Below, one piece after another: positions 49,309 through 57,912 of a DNA stretch of 64,000 bases. The translations under genes and the position numbers were made by a program. A model generated the notes under the pieces. The model did not search any database. It was not told the origin of the DNA and worked only from the letters and a program-made list of their open reading frames with translations. Source of the DNA: Noviherbaspirillum_A sp963522035 (GTDB lineage: Bacteria; Pseudomonadota; Gammaproteobacteria; Burkholderiales; Burkholderiaceae_D); the NCBI GenBank assembly GCA_963522035.1, contig CAUQYP010000002.1:36370-100369 (forward strand). Direction: 5' to 3'. Each line of letters begins with the position of its first letter. Within the stretch, counting starts at the first letter, position 1.

Positions 49309-49977
49309 TCAAAACATCCTCGACCAAGACACGTTGTGAATCGCCCGCTTGTAAGCTGAGGTCTCCAAATCATGTCCGCGGACAATTGGATTTCTTCCTG
49401 TCAGGTACCAGTAATCGCCCTGCTGCGACATGAAATACTTGTTGCCCAGTAGTTCGAGCGCGCGGATGTAGTTGTCTGGGGCCTTTTCCATGCCGGAAGC
49501 GATCTGCAGCATCTCGACGGCGCGAATTCCCGGCTTCATCCAGGCTGCCCGGGCCAGGTCAATGCCTTCGTCGCCACACAGCATGTAGATCTCATCCGCG
49601 ACGATCTGCGGCAAGGGCTCGATCAGAAAGGGAAATTCAATCGGAAGAACGTACCAGGTGCGCCAGAATTCATAATGAATACGCAAGCGCAGAACATCTT
49701 TTCGGGTGCCGAGATTGGCGCAGCACCGCTCGAAGGTGAACGGCGTATCGGGACGCCCGAACACCCATTCGGCGGCCTTCAGCACTTCGGCCGGTTTGCG
49801 CTTCTTGTCGAACAGCGCCATGATATTCGCCCGCACCATCATGAAGGAGATCCGCTCGCCGCCTTCCTCGAAGTCTTCCTCCGTGAAGGTCCTTAGGGTG
49901 TCTTCCTTTTTTCTTCTCTTGGATCCTCCAATGCCCGATAGATTACTGAGTGCGGCGATAGCAAGTTCTTGATCCAT
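49309..49977 (-). CDS. Hypothetical protein downstream of the coupling protein, 222 aa (start uncertain)
   Basis: The C-terminal 180 residues are clearly coding: VRANIMALFDKKRKPAEVLKAAEWVFGRP, then FWRTWYVLPIEFPFLIEPLPQIV, and LGNKYFMSQQGDYWYL. The frame stays open to 50205, where an ATG overlaps the TraD-like stop. In 49980-50170, however, third positions in this frame are T-rich, while the overlapping 92-residue frame has GC-rich third positions. I therefore prefer the ATG at 49977. It is likely part of the traD operon, acting in DNA transfer, but no family is recognised. Confidence 0.55.
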   Translation of the reverse strand: MDQELAIAALSNLSGIGGSKRRKKEDTLRTFTEEDFEEGGERISFMMVRANIMALFDKKRKPAEVLKAAEWVFGRPDTPFTFERCCANLGTRKDVLRLRIHYEFWRTWYVLPIEFPFLIEPLPQIVADEIYMLCGDEGIDLARAAWMKPGIRAVEMLQIASGMEKAPDNYIRALELLGNKYFMSQQGDYWYLTGRNPIVRGHDLETSAYKRAIHNVSWSRMF

Positions 49978-50171
49978 AGGCGATATGCCGACGATATTCT
50001 CTTCACCGTCCACAAACCCCACGTCCCCGTCACTTTCCCCATCGCCGAGGTCAGCGGCATTAAGACTTTGCCAAACATCGTCGTTATTAAGACCCGCAAG
50101 AAAGGCACGCACAGCATCAGGAGCAGTATCACCGTCCCGATGACCAGTATCACTTTCAAATCCGAATTCAT
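49893..50171 (-). CDS. Small membrane protein, 92 aa, overlapping the next gene
   Basis: ATG at 50171. Hydrophobic N-terminal half with a span at about residues 7-32 (VILVIGTVILLLMLCVPFL) and a second weak one, then a basic C-terminus (EDPREEKRKTP). The third-position GC is about 72% by my count of 65 codons, typical for this region, versus about 43% in the competing frame. It lies 27 bases after the TraD-like stop. This fits a small transfer-associated membrane protein coded after traD. It overlaps the start of the 49309 gene by about 85 bases. Confidence 0.5.
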   Translation of the reverse strand: MNSDLKVILVIGTVILLLMLCVPFLRVLITTMFGKVLMPLTSAMGKVTGTWGLWTVKRISSAYRLWIKNLLSPHSVIYRALEDPREEKRKTP

Positions 50172-50197
50172 GTGTTCTTTCTTCCATGGTAGTTACG

Positions 50198-51961
50198 TTA
50201 TTCATTTGCCAGCTCCCTTGCCATTTCCCGGTTGCTTTCCTGCTTGCCGCCACCGAGGTACTTGTTACTGTTTTTGAAGTAGTCGGCACCGACCACGCTT
50301 TTTTTCAGCCTACGCGCCAGTTCAAGCTTGCCCAGCTTCGCACTCGTTTTCTTGTCGATCGCGATCATTGGCACCCGGATGTTGAAAAGCGTGTCGCCGC
50401 CGTAGAGGACAATGCATTCACCCTTGCCGAGCGACTTCAGCTTGTCGGGTGAGACGCGATGTTTTTCTTCCAGCTTTGCCGTTGTCGTCATGCCGGCGCC
50501 ATCGCCCACATTGCCACTCGGCGCAAGGGTTGCCGCCGCCTGGCTCTCCGAGGAACTTTGTGAAGTGGCCATCTGCATCGTTTCGGCCATCTTCATGCCG
50601 ATCAGGTCCGCGGCTTCTTCGGCCGACTTTTGCGATCCCAGCTTGAAAAAAATCTTGGTCCAGGTATTCCCCATGACCATTTCCTTGAAATCGTCCGAGA
50701 CCACTTCCAGGTTGGCCAGCGTCTGGGCCGCCGGGAACAGGGAGATTGCCGCGCTGCGTGCCTGCTCGAAGGGGCGTGCCAGCGACTGCACCGCATAGCT
50801 GCCCACCTCATCCATGAATGTCAGGAAGGGTGGATTCGGGCGTTCCGATTCAGGCAGCGCCTGCACCCAGGAGATGGCCGTTCTCAGGTCGCCCAGCAGC
50901 ATCTTGCCGAAGTTCGACGCCGCCTCATTCTTGCCCATGGTCGGCAGGGCCGCATAGACGATCTTGTTGGATCGGATCGCATCGAACAGGTCGATCTCGG
51001 GCGTATAGGTGTTCAATACAGTCCCAAACTTGCCGGTGCCGAACATGTACATCCTGCCGCCGACGCCGCCAAACGTCTCCTTCATCCGCTTGATGTCGAC
51101 CATGTTCTCGGCGCCGCTACCGGGTTTGCCGCCGCCCTTGTACTGCTCCAGGAAGAGTGACAGGTTCTTCGTTGCCGGATCATTCGGCACGGACTTCTTG
51201 AGCTTTGTCTCCAGCTCCTCGATCGCCTTGTGATTCATCAGCAAAATCGTGAAGTCGATGAAGTTGTAAGACAGTCCCGCCGCTTGCAGCGCAGCGACGA
51301 GCGTCGTGATGCCCTGATTGGCCGACTGCTTGTAATGGTCCGCGCCCGGATTGTTTTCGGTGGACGGTATGAGCGACAGGATGCGGGCGGCGATTTCGTC
51401 CGGGTCGCCGCGCAGAATGGGATTATAGGTATGGCTGGTGTCAGGATCACCCGGGTTCAGTATCAACAGGTCGTCTTCGCGCCCTGCCCAGCGGCAGTAC
51501 TGATAGATGGACTGGATATCATCGGCATTCATTTTGCCGTCGATGAACATCAGGCCGCCGCCGCGCTGGATCTGCTGGAACATGAGCAATTTGCCAAGAA
51601 CGGTCTTGCCTACGCCCGACTGTCCGAGTATGAAACCGTGGCGCATGAGGTCTTCATCAGGTATGTGCACCGGCTGACCCGTATCCGTGCTAAAGCCAAC
51701 CAGCAGGCCATCGGGACGCATCAGGTCCGTGGCGGACTGAAGGGACACGGAGGAACCCAAAAGATGCCTGGCTCGCCACTTTTCAAATAGCCGGTTGGCG
51801 AGCGAAGCGCTTCCCAATGCCGCCAACGCTGCCCCGCATCCCACGTAGCCGCCGGCAAGCCCCGAGGCCGTGGTGACCAGCGAACTGGCGCCGATGGCCG
51901 ACAACGATGCCGTATCGGACGTGCCTCCCAACCGCACCTTATAGAGGTCTTTCAAATTCAT
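50198..51961 (-). CDS. traD: TraD/VirD4-family type IV coupling protein, 587 aa
   Basis: Has an N-terminal membrane-spanning region (residues 25-60), a Walker A GQSGVGKT at 113-120, and a Walker B in PFLTFMDEVGSY. A region of contact with helicase-like ATPases (ARPFEQARSAAISLFPAAQTL) follows. It links the relaxase-DNA complex to the type IV channel and drives DNA export. Start at ATG 51961 after GTCAGGATTTTCT. The relaxase gene expected next to it in F- and SXT-like systems is not in this window. The gene is on the minus strand, 1.2 kb from the tra operon. Confidence 0.9.
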   Translation of the reverse strand: MNLKDLYKVRLGGTSDTASLSAIGASSLVTTASGLAGGYVGCGAALAALGSASLANRLFEKWRARHLLGSSVSLQSATDLMRPDGLLVGFSTDTGQPVHIPDEDLMRHGFILGQSGVGKTVLGKLLMFQQIQRGGGLMFIDGKMNADDIQSIYQYCRWAGREDDLLILNPGDPDTSHTYNPILRGDPDEIAARILSLIPSTENNPGADHYKQSANQGITTLVAALQAAGLSYNFIDFTILLMNHKAIEELETKLKKSVPNDPATKNLSLFLEQYKGGGKPGSGAENMVDIKRMKETFGGVGGRMYMFGTGKFGTVLNTYTPEIDLFDAIRSNKIVYAALPTMGKNEAASNFGKMLLGDLRTAISWVQALPESERPNPPFLTFMDEVGSYAVQSLARPFEQARSAAISLFPAAQTLANLEVVSDDFKEMVMGNTWTKIFFKLGSQKSAEEAADLIGMKMAETMQMATSQSSSESQAAATLAPSGNVGDGAGMTTTAKLEEKHRVSPDKLKSLGKGECIVLYGGDTLFNIRVPMIAIDKKTSAKLGKLELARRLKKSVVGADYFKNSNKYLGGGKQESNREMARELANE

Positions 51962-51984
51962 AGAAAATCCTGACCACGACAAAA

Positions 51985-52018
51985 AAATACCCCGCGCGCC
52001 AAAGAGGCGAGCGGGGCG
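51985..52018 (-). terminator. Minus-strand terminator between the annealing-protein gene and traD
   Basis: CCCCGC / GCGGGG outer stem with a GC-rich inner part, leftward T run from seven A. It should separate expression of the 52025 gene from traD. Confidence 0.85.
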
Positions 52019-52024
52019 GTTAAA

Positions 52025-52891
52025 TTACAAGAAGGTACCTATCATGCTGTCGGTTTTCGGGACGGATTTGCTCGATCCGGCACCAGAAGACTGAACCTGC
52101 ATTTCGGGCATGGACAGCAAGGTCGCACGTTCCATGTCCGACAATTCGTTGTCGTTCTGAATAAAGAAGCGCTTCCGTTCGACATCCGCGACACCCTTCT
52201 GGATCTCTTCCTTGTAGTACTTGTAGCGTTCCGACAACGGCGCAGCCACATTCGAGGTTTGTGGCGTAACCGGCTTCTGTTCCTGAGCGGTTCCTGCAAT
52301 GGCGGGAACCGTTGATCCGGCGACTGGCTGAGCACGACCGCCAACCTGGTTGCTTTCCGCAAAACGCTCGCGAACTGCGCTGACGTACTTCGAATCGTCA
52401 TACAGGCCCATATAGACATCCGCACCAAACCCCAGCAGGGAAAGGCACTTGGACGTCGCTTCCGTCACGCTTTTCTTGGGCGCTTCTTCATCGGTGAACA
52501 CGCCGTTGGTAGTGCAGCCGACAAACTTCGTCTGGCCAAAATGCTCGATCGAACCCCGTTCGCCGTGCCACTTGTACCAAAGCTCGACCCGGACAACGTG
52601 GATCTTTTCTGGCCCGAGGTCGGACCCCTGCGAATTCCATCCCATGTGCGCGCCTTCTATATAGCGCTCGTCAAGGATTTTTACGCCCCAGCCCAGTCCC
52701 ATCGGGCCGAATGCTTCGGTGGCTTTCTTTGCCTGGTAAGTGGCGTTGATTGCCGTTCCGCTGAAACCATCCTTGCGGGTGAAGTCCTTGGTGTACTTCG
52801 GGTCCGTCGCCTGGACGACTTCCCACAGGGCGATGTTGGACGTGCCCCGCGATGCCGACGCCTGTGCGTCTGTTTCTACCTGATGACTCAT
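52025..52891 (-). CDS. Rad52/Sak-like single-strand annealing protein, 288 aa
   Basis: Matches a family of phage and plasmid recombination proteins: LWEVVQATDPKYTKDF near the start, then YQAKKATEAFGPMGLGWGVK, then EEAPKKSVTEATSKCLSLLGFGADVYMGLYDD. The A/S-x-KCLS-x-LGFGADV helix is the core of Rad52-like annealing proteins. Such proteins pair complementary single strands and could repair or circularise transferred DNA. The C-terminal 100 residues are a flexible Ser/Pro linker plus a short end. Start after AGGAGAGCAAAC. Divergent from the tra operon. Confidence 0.65.
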   Translation of the reverse strand: MSHQVETDAQASASRGTSNIALWEVVQATDPKYTKDFTRKDGFSGTAINATYQAKKATEAFGPMGLGWGVKILDERYIEGAHMGWNSQGSDLGPEKIHVVRVELWYKWHGERGSIEHFGQTKFVGCTTNGVFTDEEAPKKSVTEATSKCLSLLGFGADVYMGLYDDSKYVSAVRERFAESNQVGGRAQPVAGSTVPAIAGTAQEQKPVTPQTSNVAAPLSERYKYYKEEIQKGVADVERKRFFIQNDNELSDMERATLLSMPEMQVQSSGAGSSKSVPKTDSMIGTFL

Positions 52892-53065
52892 GTTTGCTCT
52901 CCTGAAGTGCTGCTAAGCGGAATTGCCTTGCGCTTGGTAATGACTTACACCCCTGAATAAACGAACAGAACCGTCAAGCGACGGAATCTAAAAATATATT
53001 TTTATTCGCAACAGGTGTCTGTAATTCTACTTGGTTATTTTTGTTGCGGCAAATCAAGAATACAC

Positions 53066-53094
53066 TTGGAATTATTATCGGCACATGTTAAAGT
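53066..53094 (+). promoter_or_regulatory. Possible promoter of the tra operon
   Basis: TTGGAA, 17 bases, TAAAGT, about 62 bases before the first gene. A CCGTC / GACGG hairpin (52971-52984) and an AT-rich palindrome AAAAATATATTTTT (52990-53003) lie upstream and could be regulator sites. The whole divergent stretch 52892-53155 has no gene. Confidence 0.45.
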
Positions 53095-53155
53095 TTCTGC
53101 ACAGTATCAAATTAATGCAGAAACCCGAACCGGCACACAGCGAAGGCAGGCAGCA

Positions 53156-53818
53156 ATGACTAAAAAGCATCTCCAATTGACCATACTCAGTGCCACAGCA
53201 TGCGTGTCGCTGAGTGCTGTCTCGGCCGAACTGGGGCACATGCGCTGGCCAGAAAACAGCACCATCGCCGTCGAGACAGCTCATGAAGCCCACGTCATCA
53301 TTGATCGAGGCGTCAAGGCTGATGGCGGCGCAGGATTTTCGGTTCGCAATGGTCGCCCTATCGAGAAAGTGCGCGGTGGCGTGAACGCATGGATCGTCAC
53401 CGAGCAGGGACGCGAACAGGCAGTTCTTTATCCTAAGGCCGTGGAGCAGAGCGATGCTTTCGCTGATGCCCAGTCGTTCAATCTGAGCGCCGACGGGATC
53501 GTTTTCTTCGCCTTCAACAAGACCGCACCCGTTGACCCCAGCCAGCTGCAGCGTGTCGTTCAGGCTGCCATTGCCCGAAACGCCGAAGTGCGCGTTGTCG
53601 GCCATGCCGATGAGGTCGGCTCGGACCGCTACAACCTGCGCCTGTCCACCCGCCGTGCCAAAGCGGTGGCGGACTACCTGATCGGTGCAGGCATCTCCCC
53701 AGACCAGATTAGCTTTGAAGGCCGTGGTAAGCGGGAACCCGCGGACCTGAACGACCCCGCGAAGAACCGGCGTGCTGTGATTTCCTTTGCTGCCGCCAAA
53801 GGAGTGAAAACCCAATGA
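53156..53818 (+). CDS. OmpA-family protein at the head of the tra operon, 220 aa
   Basis: Signal peptide KKHLQLTILSATACVSLSAVSA. A middle domain resembles a beta-rich periplasmic part. The C-terminal OmpA domain (about residues 100-215) has GHADEVGSDRYNLRLSTRRAKAVADYL and RGKREP, the peptidoglycan-binding signature. Exported and likely to anchor the transfer apparatus to the wall. ATG 53156 follows GAAGGCAGGCAGCA. Stop overlaps traL by four bases. OmpA-type proteins beside tra genes have been noted in related systems. Confidence 0.85.
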   Translation: MTKKHLQLTILSATACVSLSAVSAELGHMRWPENSTIAVETAHEAHVIIDRGVKADGGAGFSVRNGRPIEKVRGGVNAWIVTEQGREQAVLYPKAVEQSDAFADAQSFNLSADGIVFFAFNKTAPVDPSQLQRVVQAAIARNAEVRVVGHADEVGSDRYNLRLSTRRAKAVADYLIGAGISPDQISFEGRGKREPADLNDPAKNRRAVISFAAAKGVKTQ

Positions 53819-54099
53819 ATGAAGTTGATATCCCACGCTACGTCGATAGCCAGCCCCAGTTGTTTTTCTGGGAAATCGACGAGGCCGTGATCTTTATCGG
53901 TCTGCTCGGTTGCGGCATCGCCATTGGCGGCTGGTTCACCCTGCTGTCCATCATCGCCGGCTACTACGCCGTGAAGGCATTCAAGCGGTTCAAGAACGGC
54001 GCACTGGACGGCATCCTGCTGCACCTGTGCTACTGGCTGGGTGTCATGAGCCTGAACAAGCATTACCAGGATTCGACCAAGAGGGACTTTCACCTATGA
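53815..54099 (+). CDS. traL: F-type pilus assembly protein TraL
   Basis: 94 residues with two hydrophobic spans (about 25-60 and 66-82). The start IPRYVDSQPQLFFWEIDE matches the TraL family (I-P-x-x-D-x-P). It is a small inner-membrane component of the transfer channel, equivalent to VirB3. Overlaps traE by ATGA. Confidence 0.9.
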   Translation: MNEVDIPRYVDSQPQLFFWEIDEAVIFIGLLGCGIAIGGWFTLLSIIAGYYAVKAFKRFKNGALDGILLHLCYWLGVMSLNKHYQDSTKRDFHL

Positions 54100-54743
54100 A
54101 GCTGTCCTTCATGAAGTCGACATGGGAGTCCGCCAACAAGGGAACCTCCGTGATGTTGCTGTCGAACGTCGCCCTTGCGCTCGCATTGAGTGCAATGGTG
54201 GTCGACAAGCTGACGGACCATGAGCGCCTTGTGCTGGTGCCGCCGTATATCGACAAGGCAGTCAAGGTGGGCTGGAAGTCGGCGGATGCGGAATACCTCA
54301 AATCGTTCGGCCTGTATTTCGCCACGCTGTCGGCCAATGTCAGCCCGAAGAACGTCACGTTCGTCACTGATTCCTTGTCAGGCATGGTGTCTTCCCGGAT
54401 CTATCCGGATGTGCGCAAGAAGCTGCTGGTCCTGGCCGAAGACCCGGTGTTCAAGACCAACGGCGGCTCCGTGCGGTTCGAGCCGGACCGTGTGGTGTTC
54501 GAAGCCGACACGTCCAAGGTGTTCGTCTCGGGGAACATGACGACCCAGACCGCTGGCGGCCGGCAGGAATCGGCCTCCCTGACATATGAAATGCGCATCG
54601 AGATGCACGCCGGCCGCCCCCTGGTCGACGCGCTTACTCACTATCCCGGCAACCAGCCGCGCACGTTGAAATGGCTTGAAGGCAATCCGAAGGCTGCCGA
54701 AGATGCCAAGCAAGCTTTATTAGTGAAGGAATCCGAAGAATGA
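54096..54743 (+). CDS. traE: F-type transfer protein TraE
   Basis: 215 residues; one N-terminal span (about 20-38) and a periplasmic domain typical of VirB8-like TraE: LVLVPPYIDKAVKVGW, then YLKSFGLYFATLSANVSP. Forms part of the core assembly at the inner membrane. ATG overlaps traL; stop overlaps traK (ATGA). Confidence 0.9.
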   Translation: MKLSFMKSTWESANKGTSVMLLSNVALALALSAMVVDKLTDHERLVLVPPYIDKAVKVGWKSADAEYLKSFGLYFATLSANVSPKNVTFVTDSLSGMVSSRIYPDVRKKLLVLAEDPVFKTNGGSVRFEPDRVVFEADTSKVFVSGNMTTQTAGGRQESASLTYEMRIEMHAGRPLVDALTHYPGNQPRTLKWLEGNPKAAEDAKQALLVKESEE

Positions 54744-55588
54744 AACGTCTGTTAGTCGCGCTGTCGGTATTGGGTGCATTCGCCGCCCACGCGCAAGACC
54801 TGCCGCCGCCCCCTGGCATTCCTGCCGCGGGTACTCCGGTGGCATACCATGCGAAGACAGCTGCACCCAAGCGCATTCTGGAGCAGAAGCTGCCGGGCCT
54901 GGGCCTTATGCCAGGCGACAAGCAGGCGACCAAGGCCAACGTCGTTCGCGTCTCATCCGACCGCAACGAAATCATTTACGTATCGGCCGAGTATCCGAAC
55001 CGGATTGCGACGCCTTATGCCGATCCAAAAGTCATTGATGACGACAAGGCCGTGGTAAAGGCGGTTGGCCAGTCGATATACGTCACGCCGAAAAGCGACG
55101 CGCCCATTACCCTTTTCGTTTCCGGTCCGTCGCCAAACGATCCGGTCGTGTCGCTGACGCTGGTGCCAAAGAACCTGCCTTCGCAGACCATCATTCTCCA
55201 GCTCGATGAGCCGCTCGCCGCAGTCGGCGCCAAGCCGGAGGAAGAAGCGCCCTCCGACAACGTCTACACCGACCGGATTCGCTATGTCATGCGCCAGATC
55301 GCTCTGGGCAAGACCCCGGAAGGCTTCGCCGAAGGTGCGCTGCCCCGAGCCGTGGCGCGAATGGACCAGCTGATGGTCATCCCGGAAGTACGCTATTCCG
55401 GCTCCAGCTATGACGTCTATCGCTACCGTGTCGAAAACGTCTCCGACGTGACCGTCGAGATGGACGAGCAGGCTTTTGCGTCGGATGGCGTGCGGGCAGT
55501 TGCCATCTTCCCGAATGCCATTCTCGATAAAGGCCAGTCGACATCCGTTTTCGTCATGGCTGACAAAGCGGCCACGGGAGGCAGGTAA
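54740..55588 (+). CDS. traK: F-type secretin-like protein TraK
   Basis: 282 residues with a signal peptide. A Pro-rich mature start is followed by an N-terminal domain (NEIIYVSAEYPNRIATPY) and the C-terminal VirB9-like beta domain (YRYRVENVSDVTVEMDEQAF). TraK forms part of the outer-membrane core complex with TraV and TraB. Its stop overlaps traB by one base. Confidence 0.9.
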   Translation: MKRLLVALSVLGAFAAHAQDLPPPPGIPAAGTPVAYHAKTAAPKRILEQKLPGLGLMPGDKQATKANVVRVSSDRNEIIYVSAEYPNRIATPYADPKVIDDDKAVVKAVGQSIYVTPKSDAPITLFVSGPSPNDPVVSLTLVPKNLPSQTIILQLDEPLAAVGAKPEEEAPSDNVYTDRIRYVMRQIALGKTPEGFAEGALPRAVARMDQLMVIPEVRYSGSSYDVYRYRVENVSDVTVEMDEQAFASDGVRAVAIFPNAILDKGQSTSVFVMADKAATGGR

Positions 55589-56814
55589 TGGCCACGTTCG
55601 GTGAACAATTCAAGAAAAAGTGGGATAACACCCCGCCTGCAGTGCGCGCTGTCACGGCCATTGTTCTGGTCCTCGGCACATTGATGATCGGTGCATCCGT
55701 CGTGATGGGCCCGGCGAAAGCCCAGCCGCAGAAACGCATGGTTGCGGCGAGCGAAACCAACCTGTTGCTGCCAAAGGGCAAAGACAAGACGGTGGAGAAG
55801 GTCGCTGCGGAATCGGCCTCCAACGGCCAGGAAATCGACAAGGTCAAGGCAGAGCTGGCCAAGGAAAAGGCCGATAACCAGGCCATGCTGCAGCGCCTCG
55901 AGGCCTCCGAAAAGCAGCGGACGACATCGTCGGTCGACGCCGAAGTGGTCCAGGAATTGATTGCCCTGAAAAAGAGGCTGGACGAAGTCGAAAAGAACAA
56001 GGGTACCGGCCCCGGCCCGAAGCTGAGCGATCCGGTTCCTGCCGGCGCCGGTGGCCTAGCCAACCCGGTGCTGGATGGCGCTCCCGCCGCTGCCAGCGAC
56101 GCGCCACGGTCGGATGATGGTCCGAAGCTGCGCGTGATCGGCGGCGACAAGCCTGCTGCGATCAAGGAATACAAGAAGGCAGCCAAGGTCTATGCGTACA
56201 TGCCAGCCGGCTCGATGGTCGAAGCCGTGCTGATGAATGGTATGGACGCGCCCACGAGTGCTGTCTCGCAGAAGAACCCGGTCCCCGCCGTCATGCGCGT
56301 GAAATCCGACGCCATCCTGCCGAACCACTTTACCCACGATATCAAGGAGTGCTTCGTCCTGGTATCCGGTTTTGGTGTCATGAGTTCCGAGCGTGCGCAG
56401 CTGCGTACCGAAACCTACTCCTGCATCCGGGAAAACGGACAGGTGCTGGAAGGGAAACTGGATGGCTATGTGGTAGGCGAGGATGGACGCGTCGGCGCAC
56501 GCGGCCGACTGGTGAGCAAGCAGGGCAGCCTGATCGCCAAATCGCTGGCCGCAGGTGTGTTGTCCGGCATTGGACAGGCGATTACGCCGATGAACGTGCC
56601 GCAACTGAATCTGAATCCGTCAAGCATGGTGCAGACCCAAACCACCGATGCAAGCACAGTCGCCCAAACCGGCGTGGCGCGCGGCCTGTCGGACGCATCG
56701 AAAGCGGCGGCACATTTTTATCTCGAAATAGCACGGGAAATGACTCCCGTCGTTGAAATCGATGCCGGCCGCAAGCTGACCATCGTGCTGATCAAGGGTG
56801 TGGAATTCAAATGA
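55588..56814 (+). CDS. traB: F-type core-complex protein TraB
   Basis: 408 residues; one N-terminal inner-membrane span (about 18-37), then a coiled coil (residues 70-132) and Pro/Ala linker, then the TrbI/VirB10-like beta barrel (VYAYMPAGSMVEAVLMNGMDAPT, then a Cys in KECFVL and another in YSCI). It spans the envelope and joins inner-membrane energy to the outer core. Overlaps traV by four bases. Confidence 0.95.
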   Translation: MATFGEQFKKKWDNTPPAVRAVTAIVLVLGTLMIGASVVMGPAKAQPQKRMVAASETNLLLPKGKDKTVEKVAAESASNGQEIDKVKAELAKEKADNQAMLQRLEASEKQRTTSSVDAEVVQELIALKKRLDEVEKNKGTGPGPKLSDPVPAGAGGLANPVLDGAPAAASDAPRSDDGPKLRVIGGDKPAAIKEYKKAAKVYAYMPAGSMVEAVLMNGMDAPTSAVSQKNPVPAVMRVKSDAILPNHFTHDIKECFVLVSGFGVMSSERAQLRTETYSCIRENGQVLEGKLDGYVVGEDGRVGARGRLVSKQGSLIAKSLAAGVLSGIGQAITPMNVPQLNLNPSSMVQTQTTDASTVAQTGVARGLSDASKAAAHFYLEIAREMTPVVEIDAGRKLTIVLIKGVEFK

Positions 56815-57455
56815 AAAACATGAACCTCAAACTGCATCGTCGCGTCGTTGGCCTGGCGCTGGCCATCCCGGTCCTGCTCACGGGATGCGCGTCGGCCCTC
56901 AATCCAGGCGGCGAATCGTCCTTCTCTTGCCCCGGTATGCCACAAGGCATCGTCTGCAAGACTCCGTCCGCGGTCTACAAGTCCACGAACCAGATGCCGG
57001 CGGAAACCGAGAATGATCTGCCGCTTGGCCAGCACCTTGGCGACAAGTCGGGCCCACCCGCAGGCATGACGTATGTGCTGCCCAAGTCGCTCGATGCGAA
57101 AACTACCCAAGTTGCGACCACCGGCGCCGGCATCGTCAAGACCGGCAAAGCCAAGCCGGTGCGCGAAGCCGCGCAAGTCATGCGCATCTGGATCGCGGAA
57201 TGGACCGACAAGAATGATGACCTGCATTACCCCGGCTATCTCTTCACCGAAATTCAGCCGCGCCGCTGGTCGGTCGGCAAGTCGGAAGCCTCGGGTCGCA
57301 ATACCACCGTTCCGTTCCGCGCGGCCGCAACGCCAGCCGGCGCATCGGGCAAAGAGCAACCTGTCGCCGCCAAGCCTGCCGAGGGTGAGGCGCGTCAGTC
57401 GGCGGCGATGAGCATGCCGGGATTACCGTCACCCTCGGACATCAACCTCAACTGA
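56811..57455 (+). CDS. traV: F-type lipoprotein TraV
   Basis: 214 residues with a lipoprotein signal: lipobox LTGC, lipidated Cys26. The conserved TraV part SSFSCPGMPQGIVCKTPSAVY has the paired cysteines of the family. Outer-membrane lipoprotein in the core complex. The C-terminal linker is longer than in F TraV. Followed by the pilin gene after 40 bases. Confidence 0.9.
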   Translation: MKNMNLKLHRRVVGLALAIPVLLTGCASALNPGGESSFSCPGMPQGIVCKTPSAVYKSTNQMPAETENDLPLGQHLGDKSGPPAGMTYVLPKSLDAKTTQVATTGAGIVKTGKAKPVREAAQVMRIWIAEWTDKNDDLHYPGYLFTEIQPRRWSVGKSEASGRNTTVPFRAAATPAGASGKEQPVAAKPAEGEARQSAAMSMPGLPSPSDINLN

Positions 57456-57495
57456 TTTTTTACCACCACAACCACCTCACTCTCTGGAGATTTGT

Positions 57496-57834
57496 ATGAA
57501 TCTGAAACAACAAGCCCTGGCCGCACAGCAAAACGTCATGTCCTTTGCCAAGGTACATCATGCCTTCCTGCTGGCATTCGTCATCGTCGCCGTCCTCTCC
57601 ATGGGTAGCGCCATTGCCGGCACCGATTCCACTTTCGCCACCGTTTCCACGAATCTGGACGGTTGGATGACCGGCTCGCTGGGCAAGGTGTTCTCGCTCG
57701 GCGCTCTGGCGGTTGGCCTGGGCATTGGCGTGATCAAGCAGTCGATCCTGTCGGTTGCGACCGGCGTATCGATCGCCCTGGCATCGTCCATCGGCCCTGG
57801 CGTTCTGACCAACATGTTTTCGGCCACCCTGTAA
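57496..57834 (+). CDS. traA: F-type pilin TraA
   Basis: 112 residues. Leader of about 42 residues ending with an AIA cleavage motif before GTDSTF; the mature part of about 70 residues has two hydrophobic spans (about 62-80 and 83-104), as in F-type cyclic or acetylated pilins. Strong ribosome site CTGGAGATTTGT. The terminator-like hairpin after it (57856) would raise pilin output relative to downstream genes. Confidence 0.9.
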   Translation: MNLKQQALAAQQNVMSFAKVHHAFLLAFVIVAVLSMGSAIAGTDSTFATVSTNLDGWMTGSLGKVFSLGALAVGLGIGVIKQSILSVATGVSIALASSIGPGVLTNMFSATL

Positions 57835-57855
57835 TCGAAGCCAGTGCCGAATCCC

Positions 57856-57885
57856 GGAGAGGCTCTGGCCTCTCCAATTTTTTAG
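57856..57885 (+). terminator. Terminator hairpin between pilin and traC
   Basis: GGAGAGGC / GCCTCTCC stem with TCTG loop, then AATTTTTT, just after traA. Probably partial, because traC follows after 28 bases and has no clear promoter of its own. Confidence 0.8.
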
Positions 57886-57912
57886 CCACCTAGACAAAAT
57901 TCCATTTCCGCC

